From the NCBI GenBank assembly GCA_049314515.1, contig JBMOEY010000003.1:1-36448 (forward strand): a stretch of DNA of 36,448 nt, read 5' to 3'. Below, piece by piece: positions 7,158 through 14,319 of this stretch; positions within the stretch are counted from its first letter, which is position 1; each line of letters starts with the position of its first letter. The position numbers were made by a program, and so were the translations under genes. This DNA is from RFQD01 sp049314515. Lineage in GTDB: Bacteria > Actinomycetota > Actinomycetes > Actinomycetales > Microbacteriaceae. Below the pieces are notes generated by a model, which did no database searches, was not told the DNA's origin, and saw only the letters and a program-made list of their open reading frames with translations.

Positions 7158-8288
7158 ATGCGCATGGGACAACGAATTGGTGTCATTGGCGGCGGTCAAT
7201 TGGCTCGCATGATGATTCCGGCTGCGACAAACCTCGGGTTCGACATTTCTGTGTTGGCTGAAATGGAACACTCGTCGGCTCATTTGGCAGCATCTATGGT
7301 CGGGGATTATCGCGATATTGCGCTGGTGCGAGAGTTTGCAAAAACCGTTGACGTCATCACCTTTGATCATGAGCACGTTCCTGCTGAAATCCTGGACCAG
7401 CTTCGTGAGGAGGGCGTCGTGCTTCGGCCGGGTCCGCACGCCCTGGCCTTTGCGCAGGACAAAATCTCTATGCGCCGGCGTCTTGCCGACCTTGGTATCC
7501 CCATGCCCGGCTGGACCGCCGCGCAAACGCTGGAGGACGTCATGGAGTTCTTGAGCGAGTATGGCGGACGCGCCGTCGCAAAAACCGCTCGGGGCGGCTA
7601 TGACGGCAAAGGCGTTCGAATGATTACCTCGGCGAACGAGGTACTCGATTGGCTCGAGGCGCTCGCTCCCGGTGAGCAGGTGTTACTTGAGGAGTGGGTA
7701 TCTTTTCGTCGCGAATTAGCCCAGCAAATCGCGCGCAGGCCGTCGGGACAAATGGCACTTTGGCCTGTAGTGGAAACAGTTCAACAAGACGGTGTGTGTA
7801 TCGAAGTCATTGCGCCCGCCCCATTGTCCGCGGGCCGCGTCGCCGACATGGCCGCGCACATCGCCGAAACCATTGCCGAGGGTCTCGATGTCACGGGAGT
7901 GCTCGCGGTTGAGCTTTTTGAGACGACTGATGAGCGCATCCTCGTCAATGAATTGGCAATGCGTCCTCATAACAGTGGGCACTGGACAATCGACGCATCG
8001 ACGACGAGCCAGTTTGAGCAACACCTCAGGGCCGTTCTCGATCTGCCGCTCGGTGCCACCGACATGACGGCGCAGATCGCAGTCATGGTCAATGTGCTGG
8101 GTGGGCCAGTCGCGGGAATGACATCTCGACTCGCACGTGCCATGGAACGTCATGCAAACGCAAAAATTCACGTCTATGGCAAAGAATTTCGCGCGGGACG
8201 AAAGGTTGGTCACGTAACGGTCGCGGGAGACGACGTCAATGCGGTTGTTGCGCAAGCGCGTGGCGCGGCGTCGAACTTTCAGGACTGA
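7158..8288 (+). CDS. purK: 5-(carboxyamino)imidazole ribonucleotide synthase
   Basis: An ATP-grasp enzyme of 376 residues that makes N5-carboxy-AIR from AIR, bicarbonate and ATP in purine synthesis. Seen: the glycine-rich GVIGGGQLARMM (8-19), KTARGGYDGKGV in the ATP-grasp lid, LLEEWVSFRRELA, and the C-terminal NELAMRPHNSGHWTIDA signature of PurK. The start ATG at 7158 follows GAGGGG with 4 bases between; ATG at 7164 has the same site 10 bases upstream and is equally possible. A TAAACT at 7129-7134 could be its -10. purE follows after 17 bases, the usual PurK-PurE pairing of bacteria. Confidence 0.97.
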   Translation: MRMGQRIGVIGGGQLARMMIPAATNLGFDISVLAEMEHSSAHLAASMVGDYRDIALVREFAKTVDVITFDHEHVPAEILDQLREEGVVLRPGPHALAFAQDKISMRRRLADLGIPMPGWTAAQTLEDVMEFLSEYGGRAVAKTARGGYDGKGVRMITSANEVLDWLEALAPGEQVLLEEWVSFRRELAQQIARRPSGQMALWPVVETVQQDGVCIEVIAPAPLSAGRVADMAAHIAETIAEGLDVTGVLAVELFETTDERILVNELAMRPHNSGHWTIDASTTSQFEQHLRAVLDLPLGATDMTAQIAVMVNVLGGPVAGMTSRLARAMERHANAKIHVYGKEFRAGRKVGHVTVAGDDVNAVVAQARGAASNFQD

Positions 8289-8292
8289 CTCC

Positions 8293-8298
8293 TAGCAT
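8293..8298 (+). promoter_or_regulatory. Possible -10 element for a leaderless purE transcript
   Basis: TAGCAT fits TANNNT and is followed by 7 bases and then the purE ATG, with no Shine-Dalgarno between. It would add a second promoter inside the purK-purE operon. Six bases alone are weak evidence; the spacing recurs elsewhere in the window. Confidence 0.4.
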
Positions 8299-8305
8299 TA
8301 AGCCC

Positions 8306-8806
8306 ATGACCGACTCCCCACCCATTGTGGCTGTCGTCATGGGCTCAGACTCAGACTGGTCCGTGATGAAGGCCGCTGCGGACACACTGACGGAGTTTGG
8401 TATCGCTCACGAAGTCGAAGTTGTCTCAGCACATCGCACGCCGCGAAAACTTGTTGATTTCGGTTCCTCGGCCAGGAAGCGTGGACTTAAGGTCATCATC
8501 GCGGGTGCCGGTGGCGCGGCGCATCTACCGGGCATGCTGGCCAGCGTCACGCCTCTGCCGGTCATTGGCGTACCCGTGCCCCTCAAGAACCTAGATGGCA
8601 TGGATTCTTTGCTCTCCATCGTGCAAATGCCGGCGGGAGTTCCCGTTGCCGCTGTCTCCATCGGCGGTGCACGGAATGCTGCGCTGATCGCCGTCAAGAT
8701 TCTTGCCACGAGTGATGACGCGCTTCTTGACCGACTCGAGGAATTTGCGTCTGATCTTGAACGACAGGTTGATGAAAAGAACAGGGCACTGAAATCGCAA
8801 CTATGA
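8306..8806 (+). CDS. purE: N5-carboxyaminoimidazole ribonucleotide mutase, class I PurE
   Basis: This 166-residue protein converts N5-CAIR made by PurK to 4-carboxy-AIR. The class I signature is complete: MGSDSDW (12-18), SAHRTP (41-46) with the active-site His, and AGAGGAAHLPGM (66-77). Presence of purK next door confirms class I (mutase) and not the AIR-carboxylase class. The stop codon overlaps the start of the LCP gene as ATGA, so a cell-wall gene is translationally coupled to a purine gene, a linkage often seen in Microbacteriaceae-like genomes. Confidence 0.97.
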   Translation: MTDSPPIVAVVMGSDSDWSVMKAAADTLTEFGIAHEVEVVSAHRTPRKLVDFGSSARKRGLKVIIAGAGGAAHLPGMLASVTPLPVIGVPVPLKNLDGMDSLLSIVQMPAGVPVAAVSIGGARNAALIAVKILATSDDALLDRLEEFASDLERQVDEKNRALKSQL

Positions 8807-10206
8807 GTGTCGCGAGCAGTCCCATCCGATATCCCGATACCAGTTCGCCCCACGTCATGCGGGTGCGCGCCTGGTGGTTGATTGTGCTGAACGTCGTCAT
8901 GCCCGGCTCCGCGCAAGCTCTTGCCGGGAGCCGGCGCCTAGGACGCATTGGCCTTGGCTCGACACTCGTCGGCTGGTGTGCCGTTGTGTTGGGCATCGTG
9001 CTCGCCATGGCGGCTCGAGATTTTTTCTCGACCCTCGCGGTCAACTTTTTCGTGCTCGCGCTCGTGCAAATCGCGCTCGTCTATTACTGCGTTCTGTGGA
9101 TTGTTCTCAGCCTAGACACCCTCCGACTGGTCAAATTTGTGCGGGTGGCCCCCAGCACACGCCCGTGGATCGCACTGGTTTCCGTCGCACTTCTCGTGGT
9201 CACATCGGGCGCGGCGGCCTGGGGAGCATCAACGGCTGGATCGCTCAACGCAGGTCTCTCGGGGCTTTCTGGGATTGGGAGCATCTTGGACCTTGCGAAC
9301 ACGGGTCCGTCCGAACCTCCCATCGACGGCCAGTACAACGTCTTGGTACTTGGGGGAGATTCCGGTCCGGATCGAGACGGATTACGCACGGATACGGTTC
9401 AGGTTGTGAGTGTCAATGCCGAGACGGGTCAAGCGACCATCGTTGGCATGCCGCGTGACCTGCACAATGCTCCGTGGGTAGATGGCTCGCCGATGTGGAC
9501 CGTTTACCCCAACGGCTACACCGAAGACGACGCCGACTACTGCGTTGAATTTGCGTGCTTGAACACGATCTACACGGATGTCGAACTCAACCATCCCGAC
9601 TTGTATCCGGATGCCGCCGCACAGGGGAGCTCGCCGGGGATTGAGGCCGTGCGCGATGCGGTTGAGGGCATCACGGGGCTGACCATTCCGTACTACGCGA
9701 TTATCGATATGCAGGGCGCCGTCGACCTCATCGATGCACTGGGCGGCGTCGACATCAAAGTCAGTGAGCGCATTGCCATTGCCGAGCCTGGGACGGCGCC
9801 GGAAAACGTATCTGAGTGGATAGAGGTCGGCGGACAGCACATGGATGGCTACACGGCCATCATGTACGTCCGGTCGCGCTGGGACAACACTGACTACACA
9901 CGCATGCAGCGGCAACAGCAACTCCAGGAAGCGTTACTTCAACAAATGAATCCGGCGAATGTCGTGTCCAAGTTCAGCGACATCGTCGGAGCCGGAACGC
10001 AAATGGTGCACACGAACATCCCGCGGTCAATGTTTGCCTATTTCGTGACACTGGCCGAGAAGACAAAAGAACTGCCCATTGAGCACATTGAGTTGACACC
10101 CGAGTCCGACACAATTCCGACGGATCCCTTGTATCCCGACTTCCCCGCAATCCAGGCCTACATCGCCGCAGTGTTGCATCCAATGCCGACGCCAACACCG
10201 ACCTAA
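8803..10206 (+). CDS. LytR-CpsA-Psr (LCP) family cell-wall glycopolymer ligase
   Basis: A 467-residue membrane protein. The N-terminus has about four hydrophobic helices (22-34, 49-70, 78-104 and 122-140) instead of the single one in simple LCP proteins, followed by an extracytoplasmic LCP domain (about 178-410). LCP residues are visible: GGDSGPDRDGLRTDT (184-198) with the Asp and Arg for pyrophosphate binding, GMPRDL (215-220), and YVRSRWDNTDYTRMQRQQQ. The family transfers lipid-linked polymers such as arabinogalactan or teichoic acid to peptidoglycan. A short Pro-Thr tail ends the protein. It shares 4 bases with purE upstream and overlaps the convergent O-antigen-ligase-like gene by 4 bases. 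Confidence 0.93.
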   Translation: MSVASSPIRYPDTSSPHVMRVRAWWLIVLNVVMPGSAQALAGSRRLGRIGLGSTLVGWCAVVLGIVLAMAARDFFSTLAVNFFVLALVQIALVYYCVLWIVLSLDTLRLVKFVRVAPSTRPWIALVSVALLVVTSGAAAWGASTAGSLNAGLSGLSGIGSILDLANTGPSEPPIDGQYNVLVLGGDSGPDRDGLRTDTVQVVSVNAETGQATIVGMPRDLHNAPWVDGSPMWTVYPNGYTEDDADYCVEFACLNTIYTDVELNHPDLYPDAAAQGSSPGIEAVRDAVEGITGLTIPYYAIIDMQGAVDLIDALGGVDIKVSERIAIAEPGTAPENVSEWIEVGGQHMDGYTAIMYVRSRWDNTDYTRMQRQQQLQEALLQQMNPANVVSKFSDIVGAGTQMVHTNIPRSMFAYFVTLAEKTKELPIEHIELTPESDTIPTDPLYPDFPAIQAYIAAVLHPMPTPTPT

Positions 10207-11318
10207 CGATTTTCGCCGCGTAGGCGCTCGGGATATTTCGTGACGACGGCGCAGATGACCAGAAGTAGTAGGCCCGACTCGGTGGTGAGCCGGTTGTTGA
10301 ATGTACCGGACACAATGAGTGCTGTCGTCACGAGGATTGGCAGCATGCTCGTCGCCGTGAACGGGCGGTGGTCGTCAAGATCCCATTGGGGGCGATCTAT
10401 TGCCGCGAACCACGATCGCATATACGTCGTGACAATCAATGCGATGAAGAAGAAAACTCCGGCACCGCTGAGCGTTGAAACCAAAACGGCCCACGAGCCC
10501 TGCGAAGTTACCTCGACGAATTGCGGCCACGACACCACGAGACTCACCGCGATTCCGACAAAAACACCGCACGCTACGACATAGAGCGGTTGCCGCTTGA
10601 CTGGATGCGCTGCACGGCCCCATTCGACAAACCCACGCACGATGAGCACGAAGATGAGTGCGAGCCACGACGCTATCGACTGGGTGTAGACGAGTGTGGC
10701 CAGCGCAACGATCAACCAGATATATGCCCAGCCACGCCACACGGTGCGCTCGGCGAGTTGCAGCGGCAACACGATCACCAGAGCGAGTGCGGCAAAGCTC
10801 AACATGTCTCGATGACCTGTGAGCGCCCACAGCGGAGCGTGAGTGATGAACACGGCAATAGCCTCGAGGGCGAAACCAAGACCAACAACCCATCGCAACG
10901 CGGTGCCGAGGGCTTTGACGAGTGCCGGCCACGGCAAAAGCATTGTCATACCAATCGCAGCGCCCGAGGTAGCGAGGGCAATCGCCCAGGCAATCGCCGA
11001 CGCGGGAAGGTCCGCTGACCAAAAAAGTGACACTCCGGCTGCGCACAGGAACAGGACGAGCATGAGCGGCATGCGCATCCAGCGGACGGATCGCCAGTTG
11101 CGCAGCAGTCGAAGGGAGTAGAGAACGCAAATGAGCGTCGCCAGGGCGACGCCCAGCGCGTCGCCAAAGACGGCTCGCAGGGCGTCTTCCGCAAATAAGA
11201 CAATGAATGCGAGGGACGCGAGCCCGGTATCGGCCAGCTGGATTGCCTTCTGCGTGCGTCGCGCGCGCGCGGTTTCTTGCCGTTTTTTTTCAACGCCGGC
11301 GAGGTCAGTTTGCGACAT
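10203..11318 (-). CDS. Polytopic membrane protein, O-antigen ligase/polymerase-like
   Basis: A 371-residue protein with a short charged N-terminus and roughly ten hydrophobic helices. The overall layout, with a longer extracytoplasmic stretch around ITHAPLWALTGHRD and a Trp/Arg-rich loop WRGWAYIW, resembles the Wzy/WaaL O-antigen ligase family. No motif proves it, so the call rests on topology and on LCP and glycosyltransferase neighbours. I chose the ATG at 11318; the frame extends upstream but would run back into the acyl-CoA dehydrogenase gene. It follows the latter by 10 bases and is probably co-transcribed with it. Confidence 0.62.
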   Translation of the reverse strand: MSQTDLAGVEKKRQETARARRTQKAIQLADTGLASLAFIVLFAEDALRAVFGDALGVALATLICVLYSLRLLRNWRSVRWMRMPLMLVLFLCAAGVSLFWSADLPASAIAWAIALATSGAAIGMTMLLPWPALVKALGTALRWVVGLGFALEAIAVFITHAPLWALTGHRDMLSFAALALVIVLPLQLAERTVWRGWAYIWLIVALATLVYTQSIASWLALIFVLIVRGFVEWGRAAHPVKRQPLYVVACGVFVGIAVSLVVSWPQFVEVTSQGSWAVLVSTLSGAGVFFFIALIVTTYMRSWFAAIDRPQWDLDDHRPFTATSMLPILVTTALIVSGTFNNRLTTESGLLLLVICAVVTKYPERLRGENR

Positions 11319-11328
11319 AGTTCTCAGG

Positions 11329-12504
11329 CTAGACGAAGGCAGATTCGCCGGTGAGGGCGCGACCCACCAGCAGCGTGTTGATTTCGCGGGTTCCCTCGTA
11401 GCTGTAGAGAGCTTCCACGTCGGCGAAGAATCGTGCGACTCCGTAATCGAGGACGATGCCATTGCCGCCAAGAATTTCCCGCGCCATCGCGACGGTTTCG
11501 CGAGCCTTCGTGGTCGCAAAAGCTTTTGCCAAGGCCGCATGCTCGTCGCGCTCGTCACCTTGGTCTTGTTTGCGGCTGGACTCGCGAACCAGAGTCAAGC
11601 TGGCCGTGATGTTTCCCATGCACTTCACGAGCAAATCTTGGACCATTTGGTGCGCCACGAGTGGCTTGCCGAACTGTATGCGGTTTTTTGCATAGGCGAG
11701 AGCCGCCTCATAAGCGCCCATGGCTGCACCCACGGCGGCCCACGCCACTTCAGCGCGCGTGGCGCGCAGAACAGCAGCGGTATCGGCAAAGGTTCGTGCA
11801 CCGGGTAGTCGAAGGGATTCCGGCACTACCGCATCCGTCAGCGTGATGTCAGCGTTTTGCACCATGCGCAGTGACATTTTTCGCTCAATCTTTGTCGCAC
11901 TGTAACCAGGCGTGTCGGTGGGAACAATGAAGCCTTTGACCATGTTGTCGGCGAGGTCTCGTGCCCAGATCACACAAATGTCGCTGAACGTGGCGTTGCC
12001 GATCCAGCGCTTTGCCCCGTTGAGAACCCATTCATCACCGCGACGTTCGGCGGTCGTGCGCAGCCCAAGCGCCGCGTCGGAACCGGAGAGCGGTTCGGTG
12101 AGACCAAATGCTCCGATAATTTCTCCGCGACCGAGCAGTGGGAGCCAGTGCGCGCGTTGCTCGGGAGACCCGCACATGCCAATCGCACCCATTGCCAAAC
12201 CCGCCTGCACGCCGACATAGGTCGCCACACTGGCATCAACACGGGCAAGTTCCAGTGACACCCAGCCACGAAACTCCGCCGAATTAGGAAAGGGTGCGGT
12301 CTCGGGCCACGTCAAACCGATGATGCCGGCTTCGCTCAAGGCCGAAACTATTTCGCCGGGGAATTCGGCGCGCTCCCAGAGGTCGTCTAATTTTGGTTGC
12401 AACGACGCGAGGTACTTCCGCAAGCCGAGGATGAGTTTTTGCTCCTGCGGGGAGAGTGCGGATTCGAGCTCGAAAAAGTCTCCGGTGTGTGTCGAGAATG
12501 CCAC
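11329..12504 (-). CDS. Acyl-CoA dehydrogenase (glutaryl-CoA dehydrogenase-like subgroup)
   Basis: A flavoprotein of about 391 residues, the usual length for the family. Motifs: AFGLTEPLSGSDAA (FAD and substrate binding), NGAKRWIGNATFSD, the RIQFGKPLVAHQMVQ helix, EILGGNGI, and YSYEGTREIN, where the Glu of EGT is the position of the catalytic base in the glutaryl-CoA and related groups. Substrate is not decided. In M. tuberculosis fadE25 lies near purE, so this may be its positional counterpart. I chose the GTG at 12504 (AGGAG about 9 bases upstream, N-terminus matching the family); ATG at 12534 or GTG at 12588 are longer alternatives. It shares a 119-base divergent region with manA. Confidence 0.88.
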   Translation of the reverse strand: MAFSTHTGDFFELESALSPQEQKLILGLRKYLASLQPKLDDLWERAEFPGEIVSALSEAGIIGLTWPETAPFPNSAEFRGWVSLELARVDASVATYVGVQAGLAMGAIGMCGSPEQRAHWLPLLGRGEIIGAFGLTEPLSGSDAALGLRTTAERRGDEWVLNGAKRWIGNATFSDICVIWARDLADNMVKGFIVPTDTPGYSATKIERKMSLRMVQNADITLTDAVVPESLRLPGARTFADTAAVLRATRAEVAWAAVGAAMGAYEAALAYAKNRIQFGKPLVAHQMVQDLLVKCMGNITASLTLVRESSRKQDQGDERDEHAALAKAFATTKARETVAMAREILGGNGIVLDYGVARFFADVEALYSYEGTREINTLLVGRALTGESAFV

Positions 12505-12623
12505 GATACGAATCTCCTGCCTTTCTTTTGACATTACCTCGCGAGACCGCGCCGAGGCGAGGGCAAAAACCTGTTCATGACGAATCACTTGATAACGTAA
12601 TCGGGGCTGGCTGAAGGGCGCTC

Positions 12624-13838
12624 ATGTTCATAGAAATCGACAATTCGCCACGCAATTATGCATGGGGGTCGGTTCACGCGATTGCGGATTTACGCGGCGT
12701 GCAGCCCAGCGGAGCTCCGGAAGCAGAACTGTGGCTTGGGGCTCATCCGGGTTCTCCTTCGCGCATCGTTGATCCGCGTGACACCGGTGGTGCGGCAGAC
12801 CTCGCCGCGTGGATTGCAGCAGACCCGCGCTCTGCACTTGGTGATGCTTTAACTCTGCCGTTCCTGATGAAAGTTTTGGCAGCTCAAACGCCGCTCTCGA
12901 TTCAAGTTCATCCCTCGCCGCAACAAGCGCGCAGTGGGTACGCGCGCGAAAATGCGCAGGGAATACCGATTGATGCGGCGAACCGGAATTATCGAGATGA
13001 CTCACACAAACCTGAGCTGATTTTTTGCTTGAGCGAGACATTCCACGCGTTGTGGGGAATCCGCAAAATTTCCGACACCGTGAGCGTGCTTCATTCCTTC
13101 ATTCAGGCGGGGCAGACTGCGAAACTGCCGACCGAAGAAATTGAGTGGCTGGTCACTCTCGTCGATGCGCATCATGACGATGTTCGGGATGCGCTTGGGC
13201 TGTTGCTCGAGCCGCAGCGTTCGCGCTCGCGGGACCTTGCTGCCCAACTCGTGGCCATCGCGGCGACAATCACCCCGGGGAGCGCGCTCGCCGGTGAGGC
13301 GGACACAATCCGGCTTCTCGGCTCCGCGTACCCTGGCGATCCGGGTATTGGGGTGGCGCTGCTAATGAATCGAGTGGAGCTTCGTCGAGGCGACGTGCTG
13401 TATGTGCCGCACGGAGTTTTGCATGCCTACCTATCGGGCCTCGGGATGGAAATCATGGCGTCGAGTGACAACGTGTTGCGAGGAGGACTCACAAGTAAAC
13501 ACGTGGATGTCACCGAACTTCTCACTGTCGGGGTTTTTGAGCCCGGAAATCCGATCATCATGCCCGGTGAGGCCGTGATGAACGGAGTGACGCGCTATTC
13601 TCCCGGCGTACCCGAATTTGAACTTTTGCACGTCGGCGTGCCAGACGATTCGTCGAGCGTAACGATTGACACGCACGGCCCGGCAATTGCTTTTTGTGTC
13701 AACGGCGATGCCCGCTTTGTCGGTCGTCATTCGTCGATTGTCGTGCGTCGCGGCATGGCCGTCTTTCTCACCCCCGACGAAGGCCTGGTCACCATCGAAG
13801 GGCATGCCGAGTTGTTTTTTGCCCTCACGGGACATTAA
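12624..13838 (+). CDS. manA: Mannose-6-phosphate isomerase, class I
   Basis: This 404-residue cupin enzyme interconverts fructose-6-P and mannose-6-P, feeding GDP-mannose synthesis for lipoglycans and protein mannosylation. Zinc ligands of type I PMI can be traced: SIQVHPSPQQA gives Gln and His, HKPELIFCL gives Glu, and VPHGVLHAYLSG holds the later His and the active-site region. The N-terminal NSPRNYAWGS opening is typical. GAAGGG lies 5 bases before the ATG. A TAACGT at 12593-12598 could be its -10. With manB at 19530 and the mannosyltransferase at 5822, it makes the window a mannose-metabolism neighbourhood, as in mycobacteria. Confidence 0.96.
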   Translation: MFIEIDNSPRNYAWGSVHAIADLRGVQPSGAPEAELWLGAHPGSPSRIVDPRDTGGAADLAAWIAADPRSALGDALTLPFLMKVLAAQTPLSIQVHPSPQQARSGYARENAQGIPIDAANRNYRDDSHKPELIFCLSETFHALWGIRKISDTVSVLHSFIQAGQTAKLPTEEIEWLVTLVDAHHDDVRDALGLLLEPQRSRSRDLAAQLVAIAATITPGSALAGEADTIRLLGSAYPGDPGIGVALLMNRVELRRGDVLYVPHGVLHAYLSGLGMEIMASSDNVLRGGLTSKHVDVTELLTVGVFEPGNPIIMPGEAVMNGVTRYSPGVPEFELLHVGVPDDSSSVTIDTHGPAIAFCVNGDARFVGRHSSIVVRRGMAVFLTPDEGLVTIEGHAELFFALTGH

Positions 13839-13909
13839 GTCATCTTTTGGCTGGGTGGGCATAAGTAGGTGAAATCTCGTGTGGGGGTTGAACTTTTTTC
13901 ACTCTCAAC

Positions 13910-13939
13910 TTGACGAATGGAGAATCACACCGGTGTAAT
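13910..13939 (+). promoter_or_regulatory. whiB2 promoter (-35 TTGACG, -10 TGTAAT)
   Basis: TTGACG (13910-13915) and TGTAAT (13934-13939) are separated by 18 bases, the best sigma-70-like promoter I can see in the window. Transcription would begin near 13946, giving a leader of about 50 bases before the whiB ATG. Confidence 0.65.
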
Positions 13940-13965
13940 TAGGTAACGAACGCCACACTGGTGTG
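13927..13965. promoter_or_regulatory. Two short palindromes over the whiB2 -10 and early leader, candidate operator
   Basis: ACACCGGTGT (13927-13936) is a perfect palindrome overlapping the -10. CACAC-TG-GTGTG (13954-13965) is a second with the same ACAC/GTGT arms and a two-base centre. Their centres are 28 bases apart, close to three helical turns, so one dimeric regulator could bind both on one face. Which protein binds is unknown. Confidence 0.5.
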
Positions 13966-13995
13966 TCGCGAGAACAGAAATCGGATGGTTGCGAT

Positions 13996-14316
13996 ATGGC
14001 CACTGGATATCGTCGAGAAGTACCCGACAACTGGGCAGTAGACCCCATCAACCTCGGACTCCCCGGGATTCGTCGCATCGACGATGACATTGACGACAAC
14101 CCACTTGCGTGGCAAACCGATGCATTGTGTGCGCAGACTGACCCGGAGTCGTTCTTTCCCGAAAAGGGTGGCTCCACGCGCGACGCAAAGCGCATTTGTG
14201 AATCGTGCGAAGTTTCCGCCCAATGTCTCGAATATGCGCTTGCCAATGACGAACGCTTCGGAATTTGGGGCGGGCTCAGCGAGCGCGAGCGCCGTCGACT
14301 GCGTCGACGCGCCTAA
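13996..14316 (+). CDS. whiB2: WhiB-family iron-sulfur transcription factor, WhiB2/WhmD type
   Basis: A 106-residue Wbl protein. Four cysteines that hold the [4Fe-4S] cluster are at 45, 68, 71 and 77 (CX22CX2CX5C). They are followed by the sigma-contact turn GIWGG (89-93) and the basic tail SERERRRLRRRA. The sequence around CAQTDPESFFPEKGGSTR is close to Streptomyces WhiB and mycobacterial WhiB2/WhmD, which act in septation and cell division together with WhiA. The ATG at 13996 has GGATGG 7 bases upstream; an upstream in-frame ATG at 13963 would fall inside the second palindrome and adds unrelated residues. Position next to manA, manB and DUF3499 matches the whiB2 locus of M. tuberculosis. Confidence 0.94.
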   Translation: MATGYRREVPDNWAVDPINLGLPGIRRIDDDIDDNPLAWQTDALCAQTDPESFFPEKGGSTRDAKRICESCEVSAQCLEYALANDERFGIWGGLSERERRRLRRRA

Positions 14317-14319
14317 CGC

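Noticed and set aside
13869..13902. GTGAAA/TTTCAC pairing with a T-run after manA, as a terminator
   Set aside because: Only 6 bp with a 22-base loop; too weak, and the T-run lies inside the distal arm.
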